Below are positions 16,326-24,375 of a DNA stretch of 28,377 bases, piece by piece. The first letter of the stretch is position 1. The number at the start of each line of letters is the position of its first letter. The stretch covers positions 1-28,377 of the forward strand of contig CAZBQL010000035.1 in the NCBI GenBank assembly GCA_964493985.1, written 5' to 3'. Under the pieces are notes generated by a model, which saw nothing but the letters and a program-made list of their open reading frames with translations, was not told the DNA's origin and did no database searches. This DNA comes from MGML01 sp964493985. GTDB taxonomy: Bacteria > Chloroflexota > Dehalococcoidia > Dehalococcoidales > UBA2162. Position numbers and translations under genes: made by a program.

Positions 16326-17906
16326 CTATATTACCTTGAACTCACCCTTGATTTCGCCGTTCGGTGCAATCACGTGCACCGCACATCCTAATCAGGGATC
16401 GAAAGAGCGTACGATACGGACTATCTCAAATGGATTGCTCTCATCCTTTATCTTTGTCCCGACAAGCGCCTGCTCAATAGGTCCGGGCTGCCCTTTTTCA
16501 TCACGTGGTGAAGCATTCCAGTTCGTGGGTGGTACGCATTGGTAGTTGTTTATCTTGCCTTCCTTAATATCGATCCAGTGTCCCACAACACCTCTAGGCG
16601 CTTCCCAGAGACCCATTCCTTCCGCGCTCTCCGGTGTCTCCCATTCTTGGAAGACCGGTTCACCCGGTTTTATCGCCAGCAGCCAGTCAGGCATAGAGTC
16701 GGCAACAAACTTGCATTCCAGCGCCCTGGCAGCATGCCTTCCAAGAACGCTGAAAAGCGCAGCCGGGGATGCTCCGAAATGGGCCAGTGTATCGTTGATC
16801 AGCTTCTGCACCGTCGGTTCTCCGGCAGTATAGGTAACTCCCATTCGTGCCAGGGGACCAACCTCGTACACGTCTCCTTTGTACCTTGGAGATTTCACCC
16901 AGCTATAGCCTTCAGGTTTATACCTGTCGGGTACTGTCTGTCCCTTACCGGGATAGAGCCCTGATGGATTACTGTACCAGCTGTGCGTCACATCTTCCTT
17001 TATCTGCAAAGGGTCCAGTGGATTGTGGGTCAGTGAGGAGGCTGAGGTTGTTCCCTGGGTCAATAACCTCTTCCGGGTAGCCTGGTCCGCCACTCCACCC
17101 TCAAGATCGAAAACTCCGAAGCTGAGCAGATTGCCGCAGCCTTTACCTATCTCAAAGTAGTCCGAGTAAACTCCCGCTACCGCCAGTACATCGGGAATGT
17201 ACACGTTGTCGATGAAATACCGTAATTCCTGCAGCTTCCACATGAAGTCAGCGATCTCGTCAACCGTCGGTACCGCAGTCACACCGCCCGGGACAATAGC
17301 CACATTATGAGGCATCCTGCCGCTCCAGATAGCCGACATCTCATGGGCGAGTCTACGCATATTCAACGCTTCCACGTAGTGCGCAACCGCTGCCCTGTCT
17401 ACCTCGTCGGGCAGCCGGTAATCGCCTTCATAGCGGGGATAGAACGGCCCCAGCATACCCATATCCCCGGCATCGAGTGCCCGTCCGATAAAATCCTTGA
17501 CTGAGACTAACGCCGGGTCTTTCCCTTCATAGTTTGCCACCTTCGTCACATCGACATAATCGAGAGCCGTCAAATGATAAAAATGGAGGAGGTGGGACAT
17601 TATAAAGTTCGCACCCTGGATCAGGTTCCTGACTATCCGCCCGTTATCCGGTACCTGGTCCGAAATCCCGAACGCGGATTCAAGATTGAGCGCCGCAACA
17701 CTGGCATGGGCTGTAGGACACACCCCGCAGATACGCTGCGTTAAATGTTGCGCGTCAAACGGCTCCCGCCCTTTAAGTAATATCTCGAATCCCCTGAACA
17801 GCGCTCCGCTTGATTTAGCATCTTTTACGACACCGTTTTCTACGACTGTCTCTATCTTTAAATGGCCTTCTATCCTGGTAAGTGGATCAATTACTATTTT
17901 TGCCAT
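16326..17906 (-). CDS. hupL: [NiFeSe] hydrogenase large subunit (selenocysteine at the Ni site)
   Basis: The ordinary frame ends at a UGA (16394-16392) directly after SFDP, before the essential C-terminal nickel motif. Reading it as Sec505 gives DP-Sec-LGCAVH, then VIAPNGEIKGEFKVI and TAG at 16328-16326. This is the DPCxxCxxH motif with the first Cys replaced, as in [NiFeSe] hydrogenases. The N-terminal motif is RICGVCPTAHA (C60, C63). The protein is 526 residues before HupD removes 15 residues after His511. It binds the Ni-Fe site, oxidises or evolves H2, and is exported with HupS. Its gene follows hupX by 3 bp. With readthrough the distance to hupD shrinks from 76 to 10 bp, as expected in a tight operon. 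Confidence 0.92.
16362..16394 (-). promoter_or_regulatory. UGA-Sec codon and SECIS-type hairpin in hupL
   Basis: On the minus strand the UGA (16394-16392) is followed after 10 nt by CGGTGCA (16381-16375), a 6-nt loop CGTGAT and TGCACCG (16368-16362). This perfect 7-bp stem is at the spacing expected of a bacterial SECIS. Confidence 0.75.
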
Positions 17907-17909
17907 AAC

Positions 17910-18815
17910 CTATCTCTCCCCTCCTTCATCACTGATGTGAACGGGTTTATTTTTCCTTTTCATAAACAAAAACGCCGGTATGATGGCGAGGATAAGGCCG
18001 GCAATAACGCCACTTAACCAGCGGTATCCGGTAGTTTTTGTAGCAACAGAAGGTGTTTCCGGTAAGTTGAATACTGAAGGACTTTCAGTTAACACATACA
18101 GTGCGTGTAGTCCGCCAAGTTCGTTCTCACCGTACAGGTTCGCTTTATCATATCCTTCGGCCTTCAGTTCCTGGACCCTTGATTTACCGTATGCCAGCAT
18201 ATCGGTGCGGTCTCCAAATGCCAGGGCCCCTGCCGGACAAGAAGCTACGCAGGCAGGCTCCAGCCCGTCGGCCTGCCGGTCAACGCAAAACGTGCATTTA
18301 CGGGCAGTGCCGGAATTTGTTCCGTGCTCCTTGTGAGGTACACCGTATGGACATGCCTGCACACAGTACCCGCAGCCGATGCACCATTCCTGGTCGATAA
18401 CAACCGCTGCCCCCTGGTGCGAAATGGCGCCCGTCGGGCATACTAATTCACAACTGGCCTCGGTACAGTGCATACACTGGTAGCGGCACAACATAAGCGA
18501 TTGTATGCCGTTGAACGTGTATTCCCTGGCTTTTATGATCGTCCATGTCCTCGCAGACAGATTACTTGGATTGTCATAGACTATCCCGTGGTCTTCTCCC
18601 TCGGCAGGCAAGTCATTCCAGCTTTTACAGTTATTCTGGCAGGCACGGCAGCCGACACACTTGGCAGCGTCATATAACATTGCCTTGCCGGCGCTCTCTG
18701 TCATCACAGGCGTCCGGGCTGCCGATGCTTTATCGGTTTTTGATATCCCGGCTATAACCGCAGCGCCGGTTCCGGCTCCCAGTAGCTTGAAAAAATCTCT
18801 TCTACTTGTCGCCAT
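17910..18815 (-). CDS. hupX: Tat-exported four-cluster ferredoxin subunit (HupX/HybA/FdnH-like)
   Basis: The 301-residue protein begins with a twin-arginine signal (SRRDFFKLLGAG) and a hydrophobic stretch, so its FeS domain should be outside the cytoplasmic membrane. Four Cys groups follow in the pattern of molybdoenzyme and hydrogenase electron-transfer subunits: CVGCRACQNNC, CRYQCMHCTEASCELVC, CIGCGYCVQACP and CTFCVDRQ with EPACVASCP. They would carry four [4Fe-4S] clusters. A C-terminal membrane helix (about 263-286) precedes a basic tail, like HybA and FdnH. It lies one base after hupS and three before hupL, matching the HupX gene of Dehalococcoides organohalide-respiring complexes. It probably passes electrons between HupS and a membrane or periplasmic partner not in this window. 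Confidence 0.87.
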   Translation of the reverse strand: MATSRRDFFKLLGAGTGAAVIAGISKTDKASAARTPVMTESAGKAMLYDAAKCVGCRACQNNCKSWNDLPAEGEDHGIVYDNPSNLSARTWTIIKAREYTFNGIQSLMLCRYQCMHCTEASCELVCPTGAISHQGAAVVIDQEWCIGCGYCVQACPYGVPHKEHGTNSGTARKCTFCVDRQADGLEPACVASCPAGALAFGDRTDMLAYGKSRVQELKAEGYDKANLYGENELGGLHALYVLTESPSVFNLPETPSVATKTTGYRWLSGVIAGLILAIIPAFLFMKRKNKPVHISDEGGER

Positions 18816-18816
18816 G

Positions 18817-19932
18817 CTAATCCTCCGATTTCTCCTTGGATTTGCCTTTCACGACCGCTGCCGTCACCGCGGCGCCGGCGGCAACACCTGCAGCCGCGCT
18901 TATCCCGGCAACCAGTCCGGTCGAGACTCCTTCCTTCTCGCTGTCCATCGGAGGTAACCAGCTTGGTGGTGTCGCCGAGAATATCTGTTCTACTCTTCTG
19001 AATGGAGCAACAACATCCGGAAATCCGGGATTGGCGCATCCGGCACAGGGTCCTCCCGAGCCAACGCACCAGTTGGTTCCGCTATTCCATAACCGTATCG
19101 GGCAGTCTGCATAGGTAACCGGCCCTTTGCAGCCAAGCTCGAATAAACATCCCGGATCGGAATACTTCTTGGCAAATTCGCCACGATCGAAATGCCCTCG
19201 CCTCGGGCAGTTATCGTGTATCAGCTGCCCGTAAAATGCGGTCGGTCGGCCAAGATCATCAACCTCCACCGCGCCCAGTCCACCGATTAACACAGTCGCC
19301 ACCGTGCCCACAAACCAGTCGGGATGCGGGGGACACCCGGGAAGATTTATTACCGGGGTAGTAATCCCTTTCTCATTAAAAATCTCTTTTACGCCCTTGC
19401 ACCCTGTAGTATTCGGCTCGGCAGAAGGAACTCCGCCAAAAGTCGAACAGGCTCCGATGGCGATAACAGCCATGGCATCCGTCCCGAGAGACACAAGGCT
19501 TTCCAGCATCGTCCTCGCATTCCCTTCAACCTCACCGATCTCACAAAAAATGCCGTCATCTTTTGTCGGTATCGAACCTTCGACAACCAGGATATATCCG
19601 CCCTTCTTCATCGCCGTATCATCCATTGCCTTCATCGCAACTTCTCCGGATCCTGCCATTATAGTCGGATGAAAACGCAGGCTGACATGGCTGCCGGGAA
19701 CAACCTGGTTGACCAGCACTTCCTGGATCTTGGGACTGAGTGAATTCAGAACGGATACCGAGCAACCACTGCAGCCACCTCCCTGTATCCAGATCACAGG
19801 ATACTCAGTGACTGAAGCAGCCAGCAGCCTCTCGAAATTAGGAAATTTAAAGAGCATCAGTCCTAATGCTGCCGTGGAACCCGCTGACAACTTCAGAAAA
19901 TCCCTCCGCGTCAGGTCCCTCTTGAATGTCAT
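18817..19932 (-). CDS. hupS: [NiFe(Se)] hydrogenase small subunit, Tat-exported
   Basis: This 371-residue protein starts with a Tat signal (TRRDFLKLSAG, arginines 9 and 10). The proximal FeS cluster Cys begin at GGGCSGCS (C54, C57), followed by GACSTFGG and LPGCPPHPDW. The distal site is in HDNCPRRGHFDRGEF with CLFELGCKGP, and the medial site in TNWCVGSGGPCAGCANPGF. The Cys in NWCV occupies the place that is Pro in several standard [NiFe] enzymes, consistent with a [4Fe-4S] medial cluster. A C-terminal Gly/Ala-rich membrane helix (about 338-362) anchors it. It co-exports HupL, which has no signal of its own. GAGGAGGG lies ahead of the ATG. It is first in the hup operon, behind a long structured leader. 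Confidence 0.92.
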   Translation of the reverse strand: MTFKRDLTRRDFLKLSAGSTAALGLMLFKFPNFERLLAASVTEYPVIWIQGGGCSGCSVSVLNSLSPKIQEVLVNQVVPGSHVSLRFHPTIMAGSGEVAMKAMDDTAMKKGGYILVVEGSIPTKDDGIFCEIGEVEGNARTMLESLVSLGTDAMAVIAIGACSTFGGVPSAEPNTTGCKGVKEIFNEKGITTPVINLPGCPPHPDWFVGTVATVLIGGLGAVEVDDLGRPTAFYGQLIHDNCPRRGHFDRGEFAKKYSDPGCLFELGCKGPVTYADCPIRLWNSGTNWCVGSGGPCAGCANPGFPDVVAPFRRVEQIFSATPPSWLPPMDSEKEGVSTGLVAGISAAAGVAAGAAVTAAVVKGKSKEKSED

Positions 19933-20000
19933 GGTAAACCCTCCTCACACATTTTTTTGCCCCATAAATAACGCAGAAAACATACCTGTTTCTGCATTGA

Positions 20001-20081
20001 CAGGGTTCGCCGATGATACGATTCCGTTATGGAGCTAAACCGGAGAGAATAGCTTTTTACGGTCACCCATCGACAACCCTG
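20001..20081 (-). ncRNA. Candidate structured leader RNA of the hup operon
   Basis: Read on the minus strand, nested complementary segments run through 81 nt: CAGGGTTGTCGATG (20081-20068) with CATCGGCGAACCCTG (20015-20001), then CCGT with ACGG, then AGCTA with TAGCT, separated by small internal loops and closed by a 12-nt loop. It begins 69 nt upstream of hupS. I do not recognise a known riboswitch class. It may be a regulatory leader; folding and conservation are untested. Confidence 0.4.
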
Positions 20082-20095
20082 CCAGCGCAGAAACT

Positions 20096-20121
20096 AAAAA
20101 AGCACCCCATCAGGAGGTGCT
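20096..20121 (-). terminator. Rho-independent terminator or attenuator upstream of hupS
   Basis: On the minus strand AGCACC (20121-20116) pairs with GGTGCT (20106-20101), extended by a G-T and a C-G pair, and is followed by TTTTT (20100-20096). It lies directly after the small reading frame at 20237-20127 and 164 nt before hupS. An alternative pairing of AGCACCTCCT with an upstream AGGAGAGTGTT would prevent it, as in attenuators. Confidence 0.65.
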
Positions 20122-20126
20122 GTTAC

Positions 20127-20237
20127 TTACAATGACCTGCAGCAATCTAAACACTCTCCTTTCCAAACACGGGAGGTATTACCGTTTTCAGCAATGCCCT
20201 TGATCCCGATTATTTCGGGATACTGTCTGTCATCCAT
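20127..20237 (-). CDS. Candidate small protein or leader peptide (36 residues)
   Basis: A short frame starts MDDRQYPEIIGIKG and ends WKGECLDCCRSL, with its TAA six bases before a terminator hairpin. An in-frame GTG at 20249 could add four residues. No good ribosome binding site is visible; AGGG is only 2-3 bases before the ATG. It contains a short hairpin, ATCCCGA (20203-20209) with TCGGGAT (20215-20221). I do not recognise the product. It could be a Cys-containing leader peptide for the hup operon, a tiny gene with its own terminator, or a chance frame. Confidence 0.3.
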   Translation of the reverse strand: MDDRQYPEIIGIKGIAENGNTSRVWKGECLDCCRSL

Positions 20238-20378
20238 GTCCCTGACCACAAAGGATTTAGGCTAAACAGATAGGAGAATTTTCAATTATCAAAGGTATGT
20301 TTCTATTTATTAGTTTACTATACCGGCGTAACGTACGTCAAAACATTTACTTTATATACGACAAGAAAATATCCGGCC

Positions 20379-20612
20379 CTACTTTTCTCTAAACGGTTTC
20401 AGAAGATACTCCAGGCCGTTTAATTTTAATTCGTAGAGAGTTTCCAGGAGCACACCGAGTTTTCCTGATGGGTATCCTTTACGATGAAACCATGCAAGGT
20501 ACGGTTCCGGAAGGTCACACAGAATCCGATCTTTATATCTGCCGAAAGGCATTCGCATTCGGGCAAGCTGGATCAGTATTTCAGGATCGATAGACGGATT
20601 ATCCTGGTTCAT
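20379..20612 (-). CDS. DUF3820 family small protein
   Basis: This 77-residue protein has the family pattern MPFGRYKDRILCDLPEPYLA, then WFHRKGYPSGKLGVLLETLY and ELKLNGLEYLLKPF, over almost its full length. The family is labelled a putative quorum-sensing-regulated virulence factor, but no molecular function is established. The gene overlaps the end of the MYG1-like gene by 14 bp, so they are probably cotranslated. It is intact. Downstream (20238-20378) I see nothing certain beyond AT-rich sequence that may hold a promoter for the small frame that follows. Confidence 0.8.
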   Translation of the reverse strand: MNQDNPSIDPEILIQLARMRMPFGRYKDRILCDLPEPYLAWFHRKGYPSGKLGVLLETLYELKLNGLEYLLKPFREK

Positions 20613-21417
20613 TTTCCCTGATAACCGCTTTACTTATCAGATCCCTGAGTTCTTCCAGAGGTAACCTGTCCTTTGTCTTCGCCAGGAACCCGCTTTTATG
20701 CGCGAATGATACCCGTTGATCATCCGATATCAGCGTCAGGTCGACCGGAGTACCTTCGTAACGGAAAATACGCCAGCCGTCATCACGCCGGTCCAGCGAA
20801 ATGACTATATCAGGAGGGTCATTCTCGAGTCGTCGGAACTCTTCCAGACCGGTTGTTTCCCTGGTCTCACTTATAACAGCATGGACTCCTGAAATTTCGA
20901 CTCTCGTACTGCTTCGCAAGACCTCTATCTGGTTTTTCAGCTTTTCAGCTTCTTCGATCAGATATTTACCGAAGCTCTTCAGCAATGGCGCAGTCTTCTC
21001 GATGTCGAACTCAAAATGTGTAGTGAGCCAGTCCTCTACCGGGTTCCGGTTTATCAGGTCATCTCCGGCATTAAACTTCTCAGAACTGTTACGCGAGCCA
21101 AAACGGTCGACTTCGTCCTTAAAGTCCCACCATGGCATGATAGACAACCGTTCAGCCAGACCGAGGTAATTGGCTACCAGGACAAATGATGCAGGACAAT
21201 CGAGCGACTGGTGATGGTCGAAATTGTGTTTCTCCGGTTCGTGTCTGTCTCCTATATCTATCACCCAGATATCCGGATTATCAAGTTCTTCCGGTTTCGG
21301 TTCACGCCGCTCGATATGAAAATCCGTATTTTCATGCACGGCGAGTATCAGGCCGACAGCCGTTACATCATCGAAGTGCGCACTGCCGGGATGCGTTATG
21401 ATTTGTTGTTCTTTCAT
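20599..21417 (-). CDS. MYG1/UPF0160-like DHH-type phosphoesterase
   Basis: About 272 residues. The N-terminus has the MYG1 metal-site pattern: ITHPGSAHFDDVTAVGLILA, then DIWVIDIGDRHEPEKHNFDHHQS. The Asp/His pairs (HFDD, DIGD, DHH) suit a divalent-metal phosphoesterase or nuclease. MYG1 in eukaryotes is an exonuclease; bacterial members are poorly studied. The start used is ATG 21417, six bases after an AGGT; an upstream ATG at 21432 would add five residues but lacks a ribosome site. It overlaps the DUF3820 gene by 14 bp. Confidence 0.72.
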   Translation of the reverse strand: MKEQQIITHPGSAHFDDVTAVGLILAVHENTDFHIERREPKPEELDNPDIWVIDIGDRHEPEKHNFDHHQSLDCPASFVLVANYLGLAERLSIMPWWDFKDEVDRFGSRNSSEKFNAGDDLINRNPVEDWLTTHFEFDIEKTAPLLKSFGKYLIEEAEKLKNQIEVLRSSTRVEISGVHAVISETRETTGLEEFRRLENDPPDIVISLDRRDDGWRIFRYEGTPVDLTLISDDQRVSFAHKSGFLAKTKDRLPLEELRDLISKAVIRENEPG

Positions 21418-21484
21418 TCTACTACCTATCATATCTCAATCATCCATATATTATAAAGGTTCTGTCATGCAATCGGTACTTCAC

Positions 21485-21513
21485 TTGGAATATCAATAAC
21501 TATCCGGTAGAAT
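21485..21513 (+). promoter_or_regulatory. Candidate promoter of the enolase-superfamily gene
   Basis: TTGGAA (21485-21490) and TAGAAT (21508-21513) are 17 bp apart in the divergent interval, with GAGGT before the ATG at 21550. Confidence 0.45.
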
Positions 21514-21549
21514 TGTGTGAGTGTAAATTTCTCATGAGGTATATACAAT

Positions 21550-22722
21550 ATGAAGATCACCCGTATTGAATGCATACCTGTTTCACTTAAATTCGCCAAA
21601 CCGATGATAATGGCGGGCGGTGCTGAGTTAGCTTCCGATGTCGTTGTTGTTAAAATACATACCGATGAAGGCATCACAGGCATTTGTGAGACCGGTGGCA
21701 CGTCTCCCTGGTACATGGGTGAAAGCCAGGACTCGATGATGCACAACATCAACAAGGTCTACGGTCCCCAGATACTCCTGGGAGAGGACCCTTTCAAGAT
21801 AGAGCAGATAGTCGCCAGAATGGACAGAGCTGTACGGGCTAATTATCAGTCGAAAGCGGTGATAGACTACTGCCTGTATGATATCAAGGGAAAGGCACTG
21901 AATACTCCTGTATATAACCTCCTGGGTGGACTGTCCAATGAAAAAATACCCCTGTGCTTCGTAATGTCTTCGGATACACCAGATATAGTAGCCGCCGACG
22001 GTAAAAAGCTGCTTGCAACCGGTTTCCGAAGCCTGAAACTCAAGGTTGGACTGCGAACTCTCGAAGAGGATGTGGAAATAGTTGCCGCTCTTAGAGAAGC
22101 TGTAGGCGACAAAGCCCGCATTATGGTGGATGCAAACGGCGGCTGGCATTATAACCAGGCCCTGCATACACTGAAAGCGATGGAGAAATATAACCTGTTC
22201 CTGGTAGAACAGCCCGTCCCCCGCTGGGACTATGAAGGAATGGCAAGACTCCGCCGCAAAATAGATATTCCGGTATTCGCCGACGAAGCGGCGGTCGAAC
22301 TGAGCGACCTCCATCGATTAATAATGATGGATGCTGTGGACGGTTTATTCCTCAAGATTCCTAAAGCTGGCGGTCTTTTAAAGTCACAGAAATGGGTTAG
22401 TATTGCCCAGGGAGCTGATATGATGGTCATGTGCGGATGCATGATCAACTCCGGGATCGGCGCTGCTTCCGAGGCTCATTTCCTGGCAGCAATGGACTGG
22501 ATGGGAAAGGTCGAACAGGAATCGATCGGCCCCCTGAACCTGTATAACCGACCGGATACGGTAAATCCACCTCTCACCGGTGATCTCGCCAAAAAGGGTG
22601 TCCGCTATGAAGGTGGATATCTTTATCCGCCCGACGGACCCGGACTCGGTGTAGAACTGGACGAAGAGGTTATGAATAACCTGATAACCCCCGGCAAAGA
22701 ACCGACCGTTATCAGCCTGTAA
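21550..22722 (+). CDS. Mandelate racemase/muconate lactonizing enzyme family protein
   Basis: This 390-residue protein has the enolase-superfamily two-domain layout. The capping domain is residues 1-125. In the barrel, LKLKVG gives the K163-x-K165 general base, and metal ligands are D194 (VDANGG), E220 (VEQPVP) and D245 (FADEA). A second lysine region at LKIPKAGG (K269, K272) matches the muconate-lactonizing branch. Members abstract a proton alpha to a carboxylate to racemise, epimerise, cycloisomerise or dehydrate their substrate, which cannot be told from sequence here. It is transcribed alone on the plus strand, convergent with the thiolase gene. The ATG is preceded by GAGGT at 9 bases. 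Confidence 0.87.
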   Translation: MKITRIECIPVSLKFAKPMIMAGGAELASDVVVVKIHTDEGITGICETGGTSPWYMGESQDSMMHNINKVYGPQILLGEDPFKIEQIVARMDRAVRANYQSKAVIDYCLYDIKGKALNTPVYNLLGGLSNEKIPLCFVMSSDTPDIVAADGKKLLATGFRSLKLKVGLRTLEEDVEIVAALREAVGDKARIMVDANGGWHYNQALHTLKAMEKYNLFLVEQPVPRWDYEGMARLRRKIDIPVFADEAAVELSDLHRLIMMDAVDGLFLKIPKAGGLLKSQKWVSIAQGADMMVMCGCMINSGIGAASEAHFLAAMDWMGKVEQESIGPLNLYNRPDTVNPPLTGDLAKKGVRYEGGYLYPPDGPGLGVELDEEVMNNLITPGKEPTVISL

Positions 22723-22740
22723 GACGGATACTCAGGTTTA

Positions 22741-23931
22741 CTAAGAAACTTTTACTACCAGGGCAGCAGCACTATCACCCGCAGCACAACCCGCGAACAG
22801 ACCATATCCGCCACCGAGCTTCACCAGCTCCTCGATTAGTTCTATCGTGCAACGGGCTCCTGTGGGACCCTGCGGGTGTCCGAATATCAGCGAACTTCCG
22901 TAGTTATTAAAAATATCGTCAGGGATTTTCATCAGGCTGCCCATGACGATATCATTCACGGTAAACGGATTATGAGTTTTTACGGCTGACAGGTCCTTTA
23001 CTTCTATACCCGCATTGTTAAGAGCCATTTCAGCAGACGGTGTGACGGCAGCCGCCATCCTGGCCGGCTTAGCCCTGGCATAGCCATAACTCAGTAACTG
23101 AATGGTTACTCCTTTATCTTTACTCAACTCGGCGGCTCTTTCCTGTGTTGTGACAATTACACCGGCATTTGCGTCGGCAGGATGAGTCTGGGCACCATAC
23201 GTAATACAGCCACCCTCGACCGTGGGCTTGAGAGGAGCCAGACCTTCCGCAGTGTTGGCTCTGATACCCTCATCAGCGTCGACAATGACAGTCTTCTTCC
23301 TGCTTACGTTTACTTCAACCGGTATCATATATCCTTTCTGGAATTCTCTGTCGTTCTCCAGGCTCATAGCGTACTGTTTATAACGGCGGATTGCCATCGC
23401 GTCCGATTCTTCTTTCGATATACCACCAAAATCCGTAGCCACGAACTCTGCGGTTTCTACCATCAGGTGACCTGCATAGGGATCGGTAAAATTATCCGTC
23501 ATCCAGTTTTCACTTATTACCTCGCCGCTGGAGCCAAGTGGATTCGCCCAGGCTAAATGAGGAGAATTCGAGGTACGATCTGCTGCCGCCGCCAGGACCG
23601 TTTTATACATCCCGGTTTCCACTCCCGCGGCAGCGGTATAAATGCAGGTAGCACTGGTCGCGCAGGCCTGGCTTATCATCGGGCCGCTTATTTTATCATT
23701 CCCCATCATTGCGCAGAACCATGGCGTCATATGGAACCATTTAGGCTGCGCGACGGTACTTCCCAGAACACAGCCATCGAATATATCGGGAGTATAACCT
23801 CTCAATTCAAAGAATTTCCTGGCTGTTGCGGCACCTAATTCAATTGCATTGGCGCTTTGAAACGACATCTGCCACCTGGAAAAAGGCGACGACCAGTACC
23901 CTTTATATGGAATATAAGCTTTTTGAAACAT
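22741..23931 (-). CDS. Thiolase family protein (acetyl-CoA acetyltransferase-like)
   Basis: About 396 residues. The nucleophilic Cys90 sits in ISQACATSATCIYTAAAG. The C-terminal region has FGHPQGPTGARCTIELIEEL, the thiolase GHPxGxTGAR motif, and a final GLFAGCAAGDSAAALVVKV with the second catalytic Cys. The usual NEAFA segment reads NPFTVND, so the oxyanion and active-site pocket differ from classical degradative thiolases. It may condense or cleave an unusual acyl-CoA. The ATG at 23931 is chosen because AAGGGTGG lies just upstream; an ATG six codons earlier has no ribosome site. It faces the enolase-superfamily gene tail to tail with an 18-bp gap, so they are not one operon. Confidence 0.85.
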   Translation of the reverse strand: MFQKAYIPYKGYWSSPFSRWQMSFQSANAIELGAATARKFFELRGYTPDIFDGCVLGSTVAQPKWFHMTPWFCAMMGNDKISGPMISQACATSATCIYTAAAGVETGMYKTVLAAAADRTSNSPHLAWANPLGSSGEVISENWMTDNFTDPYAGHLMVETAEFVATDFGGISKEESDAMAIRRYKQYAMSLENDREFQKGYMIPVEVNVSRKKTVIVDADEGIRANTAEGLAPLKPTVEGGCITYGAQTHPADANAGVIVTTQERAAELSKDKGVTIQLLSYGYARAKPARMAAAVTPSAEMALNNAGIEVKDLSAVKTHNPFTVNDIVMGSLMKIPDDIFNNYGSSLIFGHPQGPTGARCTIELIEELVKLGGGYGLFAGCAAGDSAAALVVKVS

Positions 23932-24029
23932 AATCCACCCTTCGAACATTATTTTTATAGCCTGAAATTACTCGTCGAACGACAACTAATTGTATATATC
24001 AACCATAATAAATGTCAAAGGAAGTCGAT

Positions 24030-24075
24030 GTAAAAATATGAAGCCGGTTCTGAGATTTAACTCAGAACCGGCTTC
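24030..24075 (-). terminator. Rho-independent terminator after the small HTH gene
   Basis: Perfect 15-bp arms GAAGCCGGTTCTGAG (24040-24054) and CTCAGAACCGGCTTC (24061-24075) enclose a 6-nt loop. On the minus strand a T-rich tract (ATATTTTTA) follows, which sets the direction. Confidence 0.8.
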
Positions 24076-24100
24076 AACAATTACATTCCCCTGATATATT

Positions 24101-24358
24101 CTACTTATATACTATCTTTCTTATAGTTTCATATGAAAGCCCGTATTCTTCAGCTAATTCCTCAATAGAGACCTTGTGAAAGTATTTATTCCGAATTTCC
24201 TCGTTCCGTTCTTTATAGAAACGCCTTCCGCCTGAATTCTCTCCCCATTTCTTACGCTTCTTCCCTTTCGGAATATACAAGGTCTCACCTTCTACGAATT
24301 TCTGTACTTCTCGGAGTAATTTGTCCGGTAATATATCGGATGCGCTCTTATATCTCAT
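24101..24358 (-). CDS. CD3324-family small HTH protein (Mor-like)
   Basis: This 85-residue protein reads SASDILPDKLLREVQKFVEG, then LYIPKGKKRKKWGENSGGRR, and ends with a helix-turn-helix, VSIEELAEEYGLSYETIRKI. That layout is found in short Mor-like proteins of Firmicutes and other anaerobes, likely DNA-binding regulators. It lies 17 bp after the unknown gene at 24376-25416 and is followed by a terminator, so the two form an operon. The ribosome site ahead of the ATG is weak (GGGTAG). The target is unknown. Confidence 0.78.
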   Translation of the reverse strand: MRYKSASDILPDKLLREVQKFVEGETLYIPKGKKRKKWGENSGGRRFYKERNEEIRNKYFHKVSIEELAEEYGLSYETIRKIVYK

Positions 24359-24375
24359 CAGTTTCTACCCGGCTT

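Noticed and set aside
16392..17906. Hydrogenase large subunit ending at the UGA 16394-16392
   Set aside because: This would remove the second half of the essential nickel-binding motif, while readthrough restores it exactly.
20130..20290. Known riboswitch (cobalamin, molybdenum cofactor, SAM, fluoride) in the hup leader
   Set aside because: None of the conserved core sequences I know for these classes is present.
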